A DNA stretch of 64,000 nt from Pseudomaricurvus albidus (GTDB taxonomy: Bacteria; Pseudomonadota; Gammaproteobacteria; Pseudomonadales; Cellvibrionaceae), in NCBI RefSeq assembly GCF_018863235.1, contig NZ_JAHKRS010000001.1, positions 663,958 to 727,957 on the forward strand. The letters are read 5' to 3'. Below, piece after piece: positions 25,391 to 34,087 of the stretch. The position numbers and the translations under genes are program-made. Within the stretch, counting starts at the first letter, position 1. Each line of letters starts with the position of its first letter. The notes under the pieces were generated by a model. The model saw nothing but the letters and a program-made list of their open reading frames with translations, did no database searches and was not told where the DNA came from.

Positions 25391-26113
25391 ATGGATGTGA
25401 AAAAGTGGTTTATGTATTCAGCCATTGGAGTGTCTAGCGTACTTTTATGCGGAGTGATTTCAATCGGGTTGTTGAATACAATACGGATAGAGAATGAAAG
25501 TCAAATAAGTGTAAAACCAAGCACGAAAGTCCTACCCACTCTAAAACCTGCAACTAAGCAAGAGCCCCTTTCTAATGTCATACATGCTCGTGACCATGTA
25601 GTTAATAGGCCCACTCAAGTATCTACTACATCAAACAGTATCCAATCAAAAAGCTCATCGATACAGCCCGTTCGAAAAACTGCTGAAGGCACTCCAGTTT
25701 TCACAAATGACTCATTTCCAAAAAAGAAAAAGTCCACAGGAGATTGGAATGTTTATCGTCAGCTAAAAGACACTTGCAACACTTGGACAAATCGCTTTAA
25801 GAAAGATGATTCAGAGCGTAACCGTGTCAACATGAATCAATCATGCCGTTATGCTGCTGATTATGCGAAAAACGAGCTTAATATTAATCCCGGTTCTGTT
25901 AATCATGCCCCGTATAAATCTAAAACGAAAAGTCAGCCCACTGTAGCGTACATTGGCGGGACTGATTCAGTAAGTAGCTCTCAATGCAGAGCGTGGAAAC
26001 TTGAAAAAGAAAGAGTTCAGAATCAGCTCCGAGCCGGTTACAGTGAGCCAAGAGGTAATTGGTTAAGGCAGCGTAAAAAAGAGCTTTCAGAGCTTATATA
26101 TAGAAACTGCTAA
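25391..26113 (+). CDS. Unknown membrane-anchored protein
   Basis: A 240-residue protein with one N-terminal membrane helix (residues about 8-30), a long Ser/Thr/Lys/Pro-rich linker to about 115, and a small globular tail with four or five Cys (DTCNTW, NQSCRY, SSQCRAW, final NC) that could form disulfides outside the membrane. No family recognised. AT-rich, in the accessory strip next to the prophage, 86 bp after the HEPN gene. Confidence 0.65.
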   Translation: MDVKKWFMYSAIGVSSVLLCGVISIGLLNTIRIENESQISVKPSTKVLPTLKPATKQEPLSNVIHARDHVVNRPTQVSTTSNSIQSKSSSIQPVRKTAEGTPVFTNDSFPKKKKSTGDWNVYRQLKDTCNTWTNRFKKDDSERNRVNMNQSCRYAADYAKNELNINPGSVNHAPYKSKTKSQPTVAYIGGTDSVSSSQCRAWKLEKERVQNQLRAGYSEPRGNWLRQRKKELSELIYRNC

Positions 26114-26203
26114 ATATTTAAAATAAAAGCTACTTAACCAAGATATAATATTTAATGTAGTCCTCTAAATTTTTATATGGAGCGATATTACGTAAAAAAT
26201 AAA

Positions 26204-26222
26204 TGGGGTCAGATGAAACTCA
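26204..26222 (+). repeat. REP-like inverted repeat, left copy
   Basis: GGGTCAGATGAAACT at 26206-26220 is repeated inverted at 26705-26719. Together they bracket the decayed transposase. A looser third copy is at 28964-28985, after the cyclase gene. Confidence 0.65.
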
Positions 26223-26302
26223 TGGCACTTCCATCATTCTTTTTGAAACATAAATCCGCAGTATAGAATCAGACCCTTTGTTACGGTTAAAAGGATTTAA
26301 CC

Positions 26303-26700
26303 ATGGCGAGACTTCCTAGTATCAGCCCTTCGGGTATTCCTCAACATATTCTTCAGCGTAGTTAATAACGAAAGTTAAAGCCAAAAGTTAAAATCGAAAG
26401 TTAAAACCGACAGGCTTGATTTGCCTCAGAGCAGGACTTTGCGGGCTATGTAAACTGACTGGATGAATATGCACACCTCTCATAAAGAATCTATGAATCT
26501 GGGAAATGAATCAGGAGAGTGAATGGAGTCGTATCGGGCTCTATTTCAGTTGCATATAGAGAAATAACAGATTACTGATATACGCTCTGCTCTGAATAAG
26601 GGTATGGCGTTCGGTGACTCCCGATTTAAAGATGCAAATGAGGCTCTTCATGGGCGAAGGGTCAGACAGGGTAAAATGGGGCGGTCAGTGATTAATGTGT
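26303..26700 (+). pseudogene. REP-associated tyrosine transposase (RAYT) remnant
   Basis: The start MARLPSISPSGIPQHILQR, with an AAGGATT site, is the conserved beginning of RAYT/IS200-like transposases, but a stop follows at residue 21 (26363-26365). Further on, other frames show EQDFAGYVN-stop-LDEYA and a C-terminal piece (SYRALFQLHIEK-stop, then RFKDANEALHGRRV) typical of the family's end. The His-x-His catalytic region is deleted. The gene is dead, and the flanking inverted repeats are its former partners. Confidence 0.8.
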
Positions 26701-26704
26701 CATA

Positions 26705-26720
26705 AGTTTCATCTGACCCA
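26705..26720 (-). repeat. REP-like inverted repeat, right copy
   Basis: AGTTTCATCTGACCCA, the reverse complement of the left copy at 26204-26222. It closes the element around the RAYT remnant. Confidence 0.65.
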
Positions 26721-26806
26721 CTTTAGATACTACAAAACTGGCCATTCTTGCTTATAGTTTGAGTGTCAGCCAAGAGCAAGTCTAATCTAGAGAGGAGCGA
26801 ATAGTC

Positions 26807-27265
26807 ATGCAAATAGAAACTCTAAGAGATGTTTTGGTCTGGACACGAAAATTTCATCAGAAGTTGAGTGAGTTATTGTCTGAATCGGTGGACAAGCATT
26901 CCGACGAACGGACTCGAATGGTGTTGGAATATTTGGCAGATCATGAGAAGTCTTTGGGGAAGGTGATCAGTGGTTTCGAGAAGTCGGGAGATGAGGACGC
27001 TTTAAATACCTGGTTTAACGAATATGTGAATAAATCTCCGATGTTACAAAAAATGTATTCGAATACCCCTTTCGATGATCTGGATTCTACCCAAATTATG
27101 GACATTGTCGTTGAACAGCACCAGCAAGCCATCGAACTCTATCGCTATCTCGTCAAACGGGCGGATATCGATTCGGCTCGTGAAATGCTCGAGTCTTTGC
27201 TGTCACTGGAAGAGCATGAAATCATGCGTATGACGCAGTCCACTAACCGATTCAGTGATATGTAA
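26807..27265 (+). CDS. Helical-bundle protein, ferritin/hemerythrin-like
   Basis: A 152-residue soluble, all-helical protein with an AGAGAGGAG-type site before the ATG. Acidic and His residues recur at helix positions that could bind metal: KFHQKL, ADHEKS, EQHQQAIELY, LEEHEIMRM. This resembles a four-helix ferritin-like or hemerythrin-like bundle, but the ligand pattern is not complete enough to assign. It precedes the diguanylate cyclase with repeats in between. Confidence 0.6.
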   Translation: MQIETLRDVLVWTRKFHQKLSELLSESVDKHSDERTRMVLEYLADHEKSLGKVISGFEKSGDEDALNTWFNEYVNKSPMLQKMYSNTPFDDLDSTQIMDIVVEQHQQAIELYRYLVKRADIDSAREMLESLLSLEEHEIMRMTQSTNRFSDM

Positions 27266-27338
27266 GTAAAAGGGGGGAGGGATTAAACTTTAACGGCGCT
27301 TACCCAAGCATTAATTACTCCACCGTCATCCACAATCC

Positions 27339-27406
27339 CTTCGACAGGCTCAGGGTGAACGGGTTTTCTGTTACTCCCCAAATCGTTCACCCTGAGCCCG
27401 TCGAAG
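27339..27406. repeat. Long inverted repeat of the CTTCGACAGGCTCAGG type
   Basis: The 23-base arms at 27339-27361 and 27384-27406 are complementary at 22 positions with a 22-base loop. The arm sequence (CTTCGACAGGCTCAGGGT...) is a palindromic element scattered in many proteobacterial genomes. It can form a strong hairpin at the end of the helical-bundle gene transcript. Confidence 0.75.
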
Positions 27407-27531
27407 AGCGTAGACCAAGAGAAAAGGGAGCGGAGGGATTGAATTTCAACCACGTCTGGCTTATCCCGTTTCATATGGTCCAATGCTTTTCACCATCGTC
27501 TCTTCAAACTGCTGCCTTAAGCCTTCACCTG

Positions 27532-27581
27532 GGTAAACGTGGAAGGCTGTTGATTCAAGTGACATAATGCCTCTCTGACAC
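27532..27581 (+). repeat. Dispersed repeat copy B, upstream of the diguanylate cyclase
   Basis: Partner of 24688-24739. The two copies border the 2.8-kb strip holding the HEPN gene, the unknown membrane protein, the RAYT remnant and the helical-bundle protein. Confidence 0.7.
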
Positions 27582-27622
27582 CCTTCCACTGAATTTAATA
27601 GATAAGAAGTAATAGAGACGCC

Positions 27623-28927
27623 ATGAAACAAAATCGCTTGAAATCACTGTCACTGAAATGGCGCCTCTTATTAACACAGGGCATTATTCTGTTGCCTTTA
27701 TTGGCGGCGACCGTTGCAGGGTTCTATCTGGTCAACAATGTCGTCATGAAAGACTTCAAAGATGTCATACACCGCTATCAGGATCAGGTCGAGCCGATCC
27801 GGGCGTTGCAGTTGGCAATGCTGCAGGTAGAAATCCCTCTCGAAGAATACCTGATAAGCGGGTCGCTAGAGAGAATGGCCGAGTTCAGGGCTGCCCGGCA
27901 AGAGGTAGAGGAAAAGTTTTCCAAATTATTTGTCGAATTTCAGACAGACCCGCAACTCATGCCTCTTCTCGAGGGTGCTCAGACGCAATGGAACCATATT
28001 CATCCCGTCGTAACAGATTTATTGGAAGCGAAAGAGCTGGGTGAAAGCCAACGAATCAGCGCGGGGTTAATTCGGTTCGATAGCCTCAGGGGCGTGGCTC
28101 ATGACAAGTTAGAGGCTGCAGACCGTCTCATTACCGACATCGTTGATGCGGATTTACGGGACGCAACGCTGGCTCTGGAGCGGACCGAGTGGATTGCGGC
28201 CATAGCGTTGATCGTGTGTCTGTTCCTGGCCGCCTTTGGCATCTACCTGTTTATCAAGACCATTGTTGACAGTATCGATCGCTTGATTGAGGGCGTTGAG
28301 CGCTTTGCTCAGGGCGACAGAAACCATCAGATCGATATCGCTGTTCCGCCGGAACTGAGCAAAGTGGCTGGTGAGTTCAATCAGATGATTGCAATTATCC
28401 GCAGTTCCGAGGAGCGCTTGGAGCAGCAGGCTCGAACCGACAAGCTCACCGGCTTGTTGAACCGCATTCCCTACGACGAAATCCTCAGCGATGCCTTCCA
28501 GCGTTTTACTCGTTACAACGAAGGCAGTGCCTTGCTGGCACTTGATATCGACCATTTCAAATCCATCAACGACACCTACGGGCATGATGCCGGTGATGAA
28601 GTGTTGCGGAAGGTTGCACAAATTCTGCGTGGCCAGACGAGAAGTGTGGATAAAGCGTTCCGTATTGGCGGTGAAGAATTTGCCATTTATCTACCGCAAT
28701 GCGATGAAGCCGCCACCCGAAATACAGGGGAGCGCGTCCGTCAGGCTGTAGAAGCCATGAAAGTTGTCGTAAATGAACACACTGTAAAAGTGACGATCAG
28801 TGTCGGTTATGCGCTTACACGAGCTTCAACAGACACACCCGATAAACTCAAGAAAGCGGCTGATCAGGCGCTATACAAAGCCAAGGAAGATGGCAGAAAC
28901 AGAGTGGTGGGTTTTGATATCAGCTAG
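27623..28927 (+). CDS. Membrane-bound diguanylate cyclase (HAMP-GGDEF)
   Basis: A 434-residue sensor. Membrane helices at about 15-40 and 190-212 flank a periplasmic four-helix sensor region; a HAMP linker follows (about 213-265), then a GGDEF domain. The active site reads GGEEF and the inhibitory I-site RSVD sits five residues before it, so it should make c-di-GMP and be feedback inhibited. DIDHFKSINDTYGHDAGDEVLR and the C-terminal ALYKAKEDGRN are typical. No EAL domain. The signal sensed is unknown. Confidence 0.93.
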   Translation: MKQNRLKSLSLKWRLLLTQGIILLPLLAATVAGFYLVNNVVMKDFKDVIHRYQDQVEPIRALQLAMLQVEIPLEEYLISGSLERMAEFRAARQEVEEKFSKLFVEFQTDPQLMPLLEGAQTQWNHIHPVVTDLLEAKELGESQRISAGLIRFDSLRGVAHDKLEAADRLITDIVDADLRDATLALERTEWIAAIALIVCLFLAAFGIYLFIKTIVDSIDRLIEGVERFAQGDRNHQIDIAVPPELSKVAGEFNQMIAIIRSSEERLEQQARTDKLTGLLNRIPYDEILSDAFQRFTRYNEGSALLALDIDHFKSINDTYGHDAGDEVLRKVAQILRGQTRSVDKAFRIGGEEFAIYLPQCDEAATRNTGERVRQAVEAMKVVVNEHTVKVTISVGYALTRASTDTPDKLKKAADQALYKAKEDGRNRVVGFDIS

Positions 28928-29120
28928 CAACTGATTGATGTGATCGATGGGCATTAAATTATAGGGATCAGATGAAGTTATTGGCGTTTGTCTCCTGACG
29001 TGTTGTCCGTCAATAAGCAGTATCCCCACTATTTGCAGACAGCGTCTATAATACTATTTACCCAAATAGAGCCACCCCAACCTTCCAATTAACCGCCACA
29101 AAAAATAACAAGAGGCAACT

Positions 29121-29537
29121 ATGGAAAGAGAAGCAAGATGCATGTGCGGCCAGCTTTCGATCAAGGTTCAGGGCGAGCCAAGTGTTTGTCTGGTCTGCAA
29201 TTGTAATAACTGCCAGCGCCGTACCGGTTCGGTGTTTGGGGTGGGCGCGTATTTTTTACATGACCAGATTGTCGATAAGCAGGGGACGCCTAAAAAATTC
29301 CACATTCAATCAGACAGTGGTAATGCGATAGACTCTTTCTTTTGCAGCAATTGTGGCTCGACCTTGTATCTGGAGGCGGAGTTGTTCGCGGGTATGGTCG
29401 GGATACCGGTTGGGTGTTTTACCGACCCGGATTTCCCCGAGCCAACCATGTCGGCATGGAATCAATCTAAATATCACTGGGTGAAGCATCCGGAACACTG
29501 GATCAATATGCCACAACAAACGCCGGATAATCCCTGA
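29121..29537 (+). CDS. GFA family (CENP-V/GFA domain) zinc-binding protein
   Basis: A 138-residue protein with the GFA pattern of zinc ligands: CMCG near the N-terminus, CNCNNCQRRTG, and FCSNCGSTLY, followed by WINMPQQ. The family includes glutathione-dependent formaldehyde-activating enzyme, but most members have no known reaction. Single gene with AGAGGCAAC upstream of ATG 29121. Confidence 0.9.
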   Translation: MEREARCMCGQLSIKVQGEPSVCLVCNCNNCQRRTGSVFGVGAYFLHDQIVDKQGTPKKFHIQSDSGNAIDSFFCSNCGSTLYLEAELFAGMVGIPVGCFTDPDFPEPTMSAWNQSKYHWVKHPEHWINMPQQTPDNP

Positions 29538-29682
29538 TAATTCTTCTACATTCAAACCATCCATATTCTGGTGACGTTGACTGGGATTTATTTTTATTGG
29601 ATGGTAGTGGTCTACACACTGATAGTGCCGGGGCTTTTCAGGCACCGGCTAATCACATCTGCCTATTTAGGGGAAGCTTCCC

Positions 29683-30555
29683 ATGGACACCAATGTACGC
29701 AGGCGTTGGCTGAAAGAGCCACTGTTTCATTTTCTACTGATCGGGGCCTGTCTCTTCGGGCTTTATGCCCTAATCAAACCCGTGGACTTTCGTGATGATA
29801 ACACCATTGTGGTTGATCAAAATCGCATCGACTACATGAAGGCGCGCTATGAACGCACCTGGAACCGGCAGCCCACAGCGGCAGAACTGGATGCATTGAT
29901 CGATAACTATATTGTTGAAGAAATCTTATACCGTCAGGCGCTGGCTATGGGGCTGGATAAAAATGATTCTGTTATCCGTCGCCGCATGCAACAGAAAATG
30001 GAGTTTTTTACCGCAGATTCAGTGGATTTGCTGAGTCCTTCTGACGCGGATTTGGAAGCCTATTTGCAAGCTCATACCGAGCGATTTATACAACCTTCCG
30101 TTTTCAGCTTTGAGCAAATCTATATCAGTACCGACCTGCCTGCTGACACCCGTGATGCACGCATAGCAGAGATTCAGGCGCAATTGGCGGCAGGCAAGCC
30201 GGTGCAGGGATCAGCCAGTACTTTGCCGCGGGACTTCAGTGAGTCATCCGCACTGCAGGTCGATCGCCAATTTGGTCAGGGCTTTGCTGATCAGATCGAG
30301 CAGCTCCCCCTCAACCAATGGAGCGCGCCGATCCGTTCAGGGCTGGGCTTGCATATCGTCAAGGTTACCCGTCTTCAAAAATCTTACTTGCCACCGTTGG
30401 CAGAGATTCGCAGCCAGGTGCAGCGCGAGTGGCAAACAACAAAACGTCGCGAACTGAAAACGGCGATGATCGAGAATCTCAAGGAAAACTACGCAATTGT
30501 GATTGAAGCGCAGGACCAAAACACACTGCCCCCCGCTGCGAACAGGAATATCTGA
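29683..30555 (+). CDS. Parvulin-type peptidylprolyl isomerase, membrane anchored
   Basis: A 290-residue protein with a cytoplasmic start (TNVRRRWLKEP), one membrane helix (about 14-33), a SurA-N-like helical region (PTAAELDALIDNYIVEEILYRQALAMGLDK) and a PpiC-type domain (FSFEQIYIS; SGLGLHIVKVTRLQ). It lies directly before a HupE/UreJ-like gene and a DUF3604 gene; this trio recurs in marine bacteria. The isomerase may fold the secreted products of the cluster. The stop is one base before the next ATG. Confidence 0.85.
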   Translation: MDTNVRRRWLKEPLFHFLLIGACLFGLYALIKPVDFRDDNTIVVDQNRIDYMKARYERTWNRQPTAAELDALIDNYIVEEILYRQALAMGLDKNDSVIRRRMQQKMEFFTADSVDLLSPSDADLEAYLQAHTERFIQPSVFSFEQIYISTDLPADTRDARIAEIQAQLAAGKPVQGSASTLPRDFSESSALQVDRQFGQGFADQIEQLPLNQWSAPIRSGLGLHIVKVTRLQKSYLPPLAEIRSQVQREWQTTKRRELKTAMIENLKENYAIVIEAQDQNTLPPAANRNI

Positions 30556-30556
30556 C

Positions 30557-31567
30557 ATGCAGAAGTCCTTTCATCGAGTGCATTGGGTTTGGTTGGTTGT
30601 GCTGTGTATGCTGGCGCTTGGCAGGTTACACGCTGATGAAATACGTCCCGCCTATTTACAGCTCACTGAAGTCGACACGGATGTGTATCAGGTGTTGTGG
30701 AAGGTTCCGGCCCGCACGGGCAATCAGCGCCTGTCATTGGCCGTTGAGTTTGATCCACAGATTAAAGCGCTGTCGGAGCGACAGGGTGGGTTTATTGGTG
30801 ATGCTCACTTGCAAAACTGGACCGTGCAGGCTGTTGGTGGCTTGCCGGGCAAGTCCATCGCTATCAACGGACAGCGTGAATCCGCCGTCGAAGTGCTGTT
30901 GCGTGTCGAGTATCTTGAAGGTGAATCCGTCATCCATCGGCTCACTCCCGATGCCCCAGGTTATGAGATCCCCGAACGACTTGGCACCCTGGGTGTTATG
31001 TCTACCTACCTGATACTGGGGGTAGAGCATATCCTTATCGGTATCGATCACCTGTTGTTTGTTCTGGTCCTGCTGATGCTGGTGCAGACTGTGCGCAAAC
31101 TGGTGTGGACCATCACCGCCTTTACCCTCGCTCACAGTATCACCCTGAGCCTTGCCGCCCTCGACGTTATTCATATTCCGGTGCCTCCGGTGGAAGCCTG
31201 TATCGCCCTGAGCATTGTCTTTGTCGCCACGGAAATCATTCGCTCGCAACAAGGTCAGCCGGGTTTGGCGCAACGGCGTCCCTGGCTGGTCGCCTTCACC
31301 TTCGGGCTGTTGCATGGTCTGGGGTTTGCCGCCGCATTGGGCGAGATCGGATTGCCACAAACGGCGGTGCCAGCAGCCTTATTGTTTTTCAATATTGGCG
31401 TAGAGCTCGGCCAGTTATTGTTTGTAGCGGCTATACTCATAACTCTCTTTTTATTCAGGCGCAGCAAATTGCCTGTGCCAGCGGTTGCCCGGCAGATTCC
31501 GGTGTATCTGATTGGCTCTGTTGCTGCGTTCTGGACGATTGAGCGTACAGTCAGTTTCTGGAGTTAA
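30557..31567 (+). CDS. HupE/UreJ family membrane protein
   Basis: A 336-residue protein from ATG 30557 with a signal peptide, a periplasmic beta-rich domain (to about 145) and six or seven membrane helices bearing HupE/UreJ motifs: GVEHILIGIDHLLFVL, FTLAHSITLSLA, FGLLHGLGFAA, FFNIGVELGQ. The His-rich membrane motifs resemble those of nickel or metal transporters of this family. AGGAATA lies at the end of the upstream gene, so translation is coupled. The substrate is unknown. Confidence 0.88.
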   Translation: MQKSFHRVHWVWLVVLCMLALGRLHADEIRPAYLQLTEVDTDVYQVLWKVPARTGNQRLSLAVEFDPQIKALSERQGGFIGDAHLQNWTVQAVGGLPGKSIAINGQRESAVEVLLRVEYLEGESVIHRLTPDAPGYEIPERLGTLGVMSTYLILGVEHILIGIDHLLFVLVLLMLVQTVRKLVWTITAFTLAHSITLSLAALDVIHIPVPPVEACIALSIVFVATEIIRSQQGQPGLAQRRPWLVAFTFGLLHGLGFAAALGEIGLPQTAVPAALLFFNIGVELGQLLFVAAILITLFLFRRSKLPVPAVARQIPVYLIGSVAAFWTIERTVSFWS

Positions 31568-31674
31568 TGACTGGCCGTGAAGAACAAACCAGTGAGTCGT
31601 AAAACGGTAAATGACAAACCCGCGTTGAGCCGTAGCTGAACAATCTGATCATCAAGGAACGTCAGGAGAAAACA

Positions 31675-33636
31675 ATGACAGTTAATACCCCGGTGACGCC
31701 AAAAACATTGATCACCACCATGTCGCTTGCCCTGTGTTTTACCGCAACAGGGCTGCTGACGGCTTGCGGTGGTTCCGACGACGCCAGTGACGCGAAAAAG
31801 GTGGCGCCTATCACCAGCGAAGAAGCGGCATCCCCACCGGCTGTATCCTCATCGTCTGAATCCCCAACCACAAACGACGCCATAACACGTAACCCGCTGA
31901 AGGATGCGTGGTTCGGTAACTTGCATGTGCACACGTCGTGGTCCTTTGACGGCTACACCAATGGCTCCATTACCGGCCCTGATGATGCGTATCGCTGGGC
32001 CAAGGGTGAAGCGATCCCCGGAGGTGGTGATGGCACTGAGTTGCAAATCAAGGTACCGCTGGACTGGTACATTGTGTCGGATCACTCGGAATACCTCGGC
32101 ACATTGCGGCAAATGGAAAATCCCGAAAGTCCGTTGAGCCAACATCCACTGGCAGCGGATATCACCGGTGATGATCCCGGAAAGGCTTTTGCCGCCTACG
32201 GCACGATCAGTGAAGGTATGTACAGTGACCCGCCACAGGTTGATCCAATACTGGGTGATCCGGAACTGGCGAAAACCATCTGGTCGACTGTGGTAGAGAT
32301 TGCTGACCAGCATTATGAACCCGGCAAGTTCACGACCATGGCGGGCTACGAGTGGACTGCCGCGCCGGACTGGAGAAATATTCACCGGGTGGTCATTTTC
32401 AGAAGTACCGCCAATGTGCCGGACGCACCTTTTTCTGCCCTGGACTCAAGCAAACCGGAGGACCTGTGGCAATGGATGGATCAACAGCGCGATGCCGGAA
32501 ATGAACTGTTGGCGGTGCCCCATAACGGCAATGCCAGTAACGGCATCATGTTTCCCGTGGAGCGTTCTTACGGCGGCAGTGAGCTCAATGCCGAGTATGC
32601 GGCCGCCCGCATGCGTAATGAGCCGGTTTACGAGATAACACAGATCAAGGGCACCTCGGAAACTCACCCTACCTTGTTCCCCAATGATGAATTCGGGAAT
32701 TTCGAGTTGTGGGATTACACGCTGGCTCCCACAGCGACACCGCCGGAAAACAAACTGGGCGGCTATGTGCGTGAGGCATTGATTCGTGGGTTGAAACTGG
32801 AGAGTGAAGGTAACGGTAATCCCTTCAAATACGGGTTTATCGGGGATTCCGACACTCATAACTCCGCCTCCTCCATTGAGGAAGACAACTACACCGGTAA
32901 ATTTGGGTTTGAGAATGATCCCAAACACCGCCTGCAGGGCCCTCCGGGAACACCGCCTGAAGCGGCGCGTCAGGTTCGTCAATTCAGCTCCGGTGGTTTG
33001 GCGGGCGTGTGGGCCGAAAGCAACACACGCGAGGAAATTTTTGATGCGATCAGACGTAAGGAAACCTTCGCGACGTCTGGCCCTCGTCTCAAAGTGAGAA
33101 TGTATGGTGGTTTTGGGCTGGATGACGTGTCACTCAATTCAGAGGCGTGGCTGAAACAGGCCTCTGAGCAGGCCGTGCCAATGGGCGGTAATCTGCCAAA
33201 TGCGACCGACAACAAGGCGCCGAGCTTCATCGTGCATGCGATCAAGGATGTGAACGGTGCCAACCTTGACCGCATTCAGATCATTAAAGGCTGGGTGGAT
33301 GAAAACGGTGAGCAACAGTCCAGAATCTATAACGTTGCTCTCGCCGATGGCAGAACCGTCGCGGCCGATGGCAGCGTGCAACCGGTCGGTGATACGGTCA
33401 AAGAAGAGGATGCGAGCTACACCAACACCATTGGTGATGCCAAACTGAGTACCGTCTGGACGGATCCTGACTTCGATCCGGCCATGCCCGCACTCTATTA
33501 TGCCCGCGTCTTACAAATCCCAACCCCTCGCTGGTCCACGTATGATGCGGCCAGAACCGGCCTGCCAAGACCTGAAGACCTGCCTGTCAGCATTCAGGAG
33601 CGCGCCTGGACCTCACCGATCTGGTACACGCCATAA
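31675..33636 (+). CDS. DUF3604 lipoprotein (PHP-like metal-dependent hydrolase)
   Basis: A 653-residue protein with AGGAGAAA before the ATG, a signal peptide and lipobox (LLTAC, about residue 31), a Ser/Pro-rich linker, and a DUF3604 domain. Metal-ligand motifs of the PHP-like fold are visible: GNLHVHTSWSFDG, VSDHSEYLG, AVPHNGNASNG and FIGDSDTHNS. DUF3604 proteins are large secreted or outer-membrane enzymes of unknown substrate, often co-located with HupE/UreJ and a PPIase as here. A strong hairpin follows. Confidence 0.9.
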   Translation: MTVNTPVTPKTLITTMSLALCFTATGLLTACGGSDDASDAKKVAPITSEEAASPPAVSSSSESPTTNDAITRNPLKDAWFGNLHVHTSWSFDGYTNGSITGPDDAYRWAKGEAIPGGGDGTELQIKVPLDWYIVSDHSEYLGTLRQMENPESPLSQHPLAADITGDDPGKAFAAYGTISEGMYSDPPQVDPILGDPELAKTIWSTVVEIADQHYEPGKFTTMAGYEWTAAPDWRNIHRVVIFRSTANVPDAPFSALDSSKPEDLWQWMDQQRDAGNELLAVPHNGNASNGIMFPVERSYGGSELNAEYAAARMRNEPVYEITQIKGTSETHPTLFPNDEFGNFELWDYTLAPTATPPENKLGGYVREALIRGLKLESEGNGNPFKYGFIGDSDTHNSASSIEEDNYTGKFGFENDPKHRLQGPPGTPPEAARQVRQFSSGGLAGVWAESNTREEIFDAIRRKETFATSGPRLKVRMYGGFGLDDVSLNSEAWLKQASEQAVPMGGNLPNATDNKAPSFIVHAIKDVNGANLDRIQIIKGWVDENGEQQSRIYNVALADGRTVAADGSVQPVGDTVKEEDASYTNTIGDAKLSTVWTDPDFDPAMPALYYARVLQIPTPRWSTYDAARTGLPRPEDLPVSIQERAWTSPIWYTP

Positions 33637-33674
33637 GCTGGTCAATTGATTCTGATTATGGTGTTCAAACCAAT

Positions 33675-33710
33675 GGGGGGAGATAAACATTATGCCGTTT
33701 ATCTCCCCCC
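33675..33710 (+). terminator. Strong hairpin after the DUF3604 gene
   Basis: A perfect 14-bp stem GGGGGGAGATAAAC / GTTTATCTCCCCCC with an 8-base loop, followed by TGTTTATT. It ends the PPIase-HupE-DUF3604 operon. Confidence 0.8.
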
Positions 33711-33727
33711 TGTTTATTCCAACCCAA

Positions 33728-33937
33728 TAAGTTATACCCATCCCCAAGACCCAAGATCGCATCCAAAAGACCCAATAGTCCGTACTTAATAACCGATAAC
33801 GGCATTAAAAGACTCGACCACGGGTGGTAAACACTCGACGTGGGATAATAACGTCTCGACCGCGGAGTAAAATCACTCGGCCGTGGGTATCAACGTCTCG
33901 ATGCCTGAGCAAAATCACTCGATGTTGGAGCGGCGAG
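33728..33937 (+). repeat. Array 1 of degenerate 21-bp repeats, intergenic
   Basis: Ten consecutive units with an exact 21-bp period. The last six start at 33812, 33833, 33854, 33875, 33896 and 33917 with ACTCGACC, ACTCGACG, TCTCGACC, ACTCGGCC, TCTCGATG and ACTCGATG, then a GG and an A-rich end. The earlier four start ACCC or AACC. Beyond 33937 the core appears inverted (TCGAGT at 33960). Units are only about half identical, yet spacing has no slips. The same family forms array 2 at 60051-60533. It lies between the DUF3604 terminator and the lipocalin gene. Confidence 0.8.
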
Positions 33938-34087
33938 ATCCTCGCGCAGAGGTTCGGTGTCGAGTAATTGAGAGCCAGCGGCGAGAGGATTCGCGTCAGC
34001 AAAATAATTGGGTTAGGTTTAAGGTTCTGATCGTGCTTTATAGCGTTAGTGTTCAGCGAATATTGTCTGTTGACTTAAGGAGTCACC

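Noticed and set aside
26303..26365. A functional 20-residue peptide
   Set aside because: It is the start of a broken RAYT gene, and later fragments of the same protein follow in other frames.
33728..33937. CRISPR array
   Set aside because: Units are about 21 bp end to end with no spacers, and they are degenerate throughout. No cas gene is in the window.
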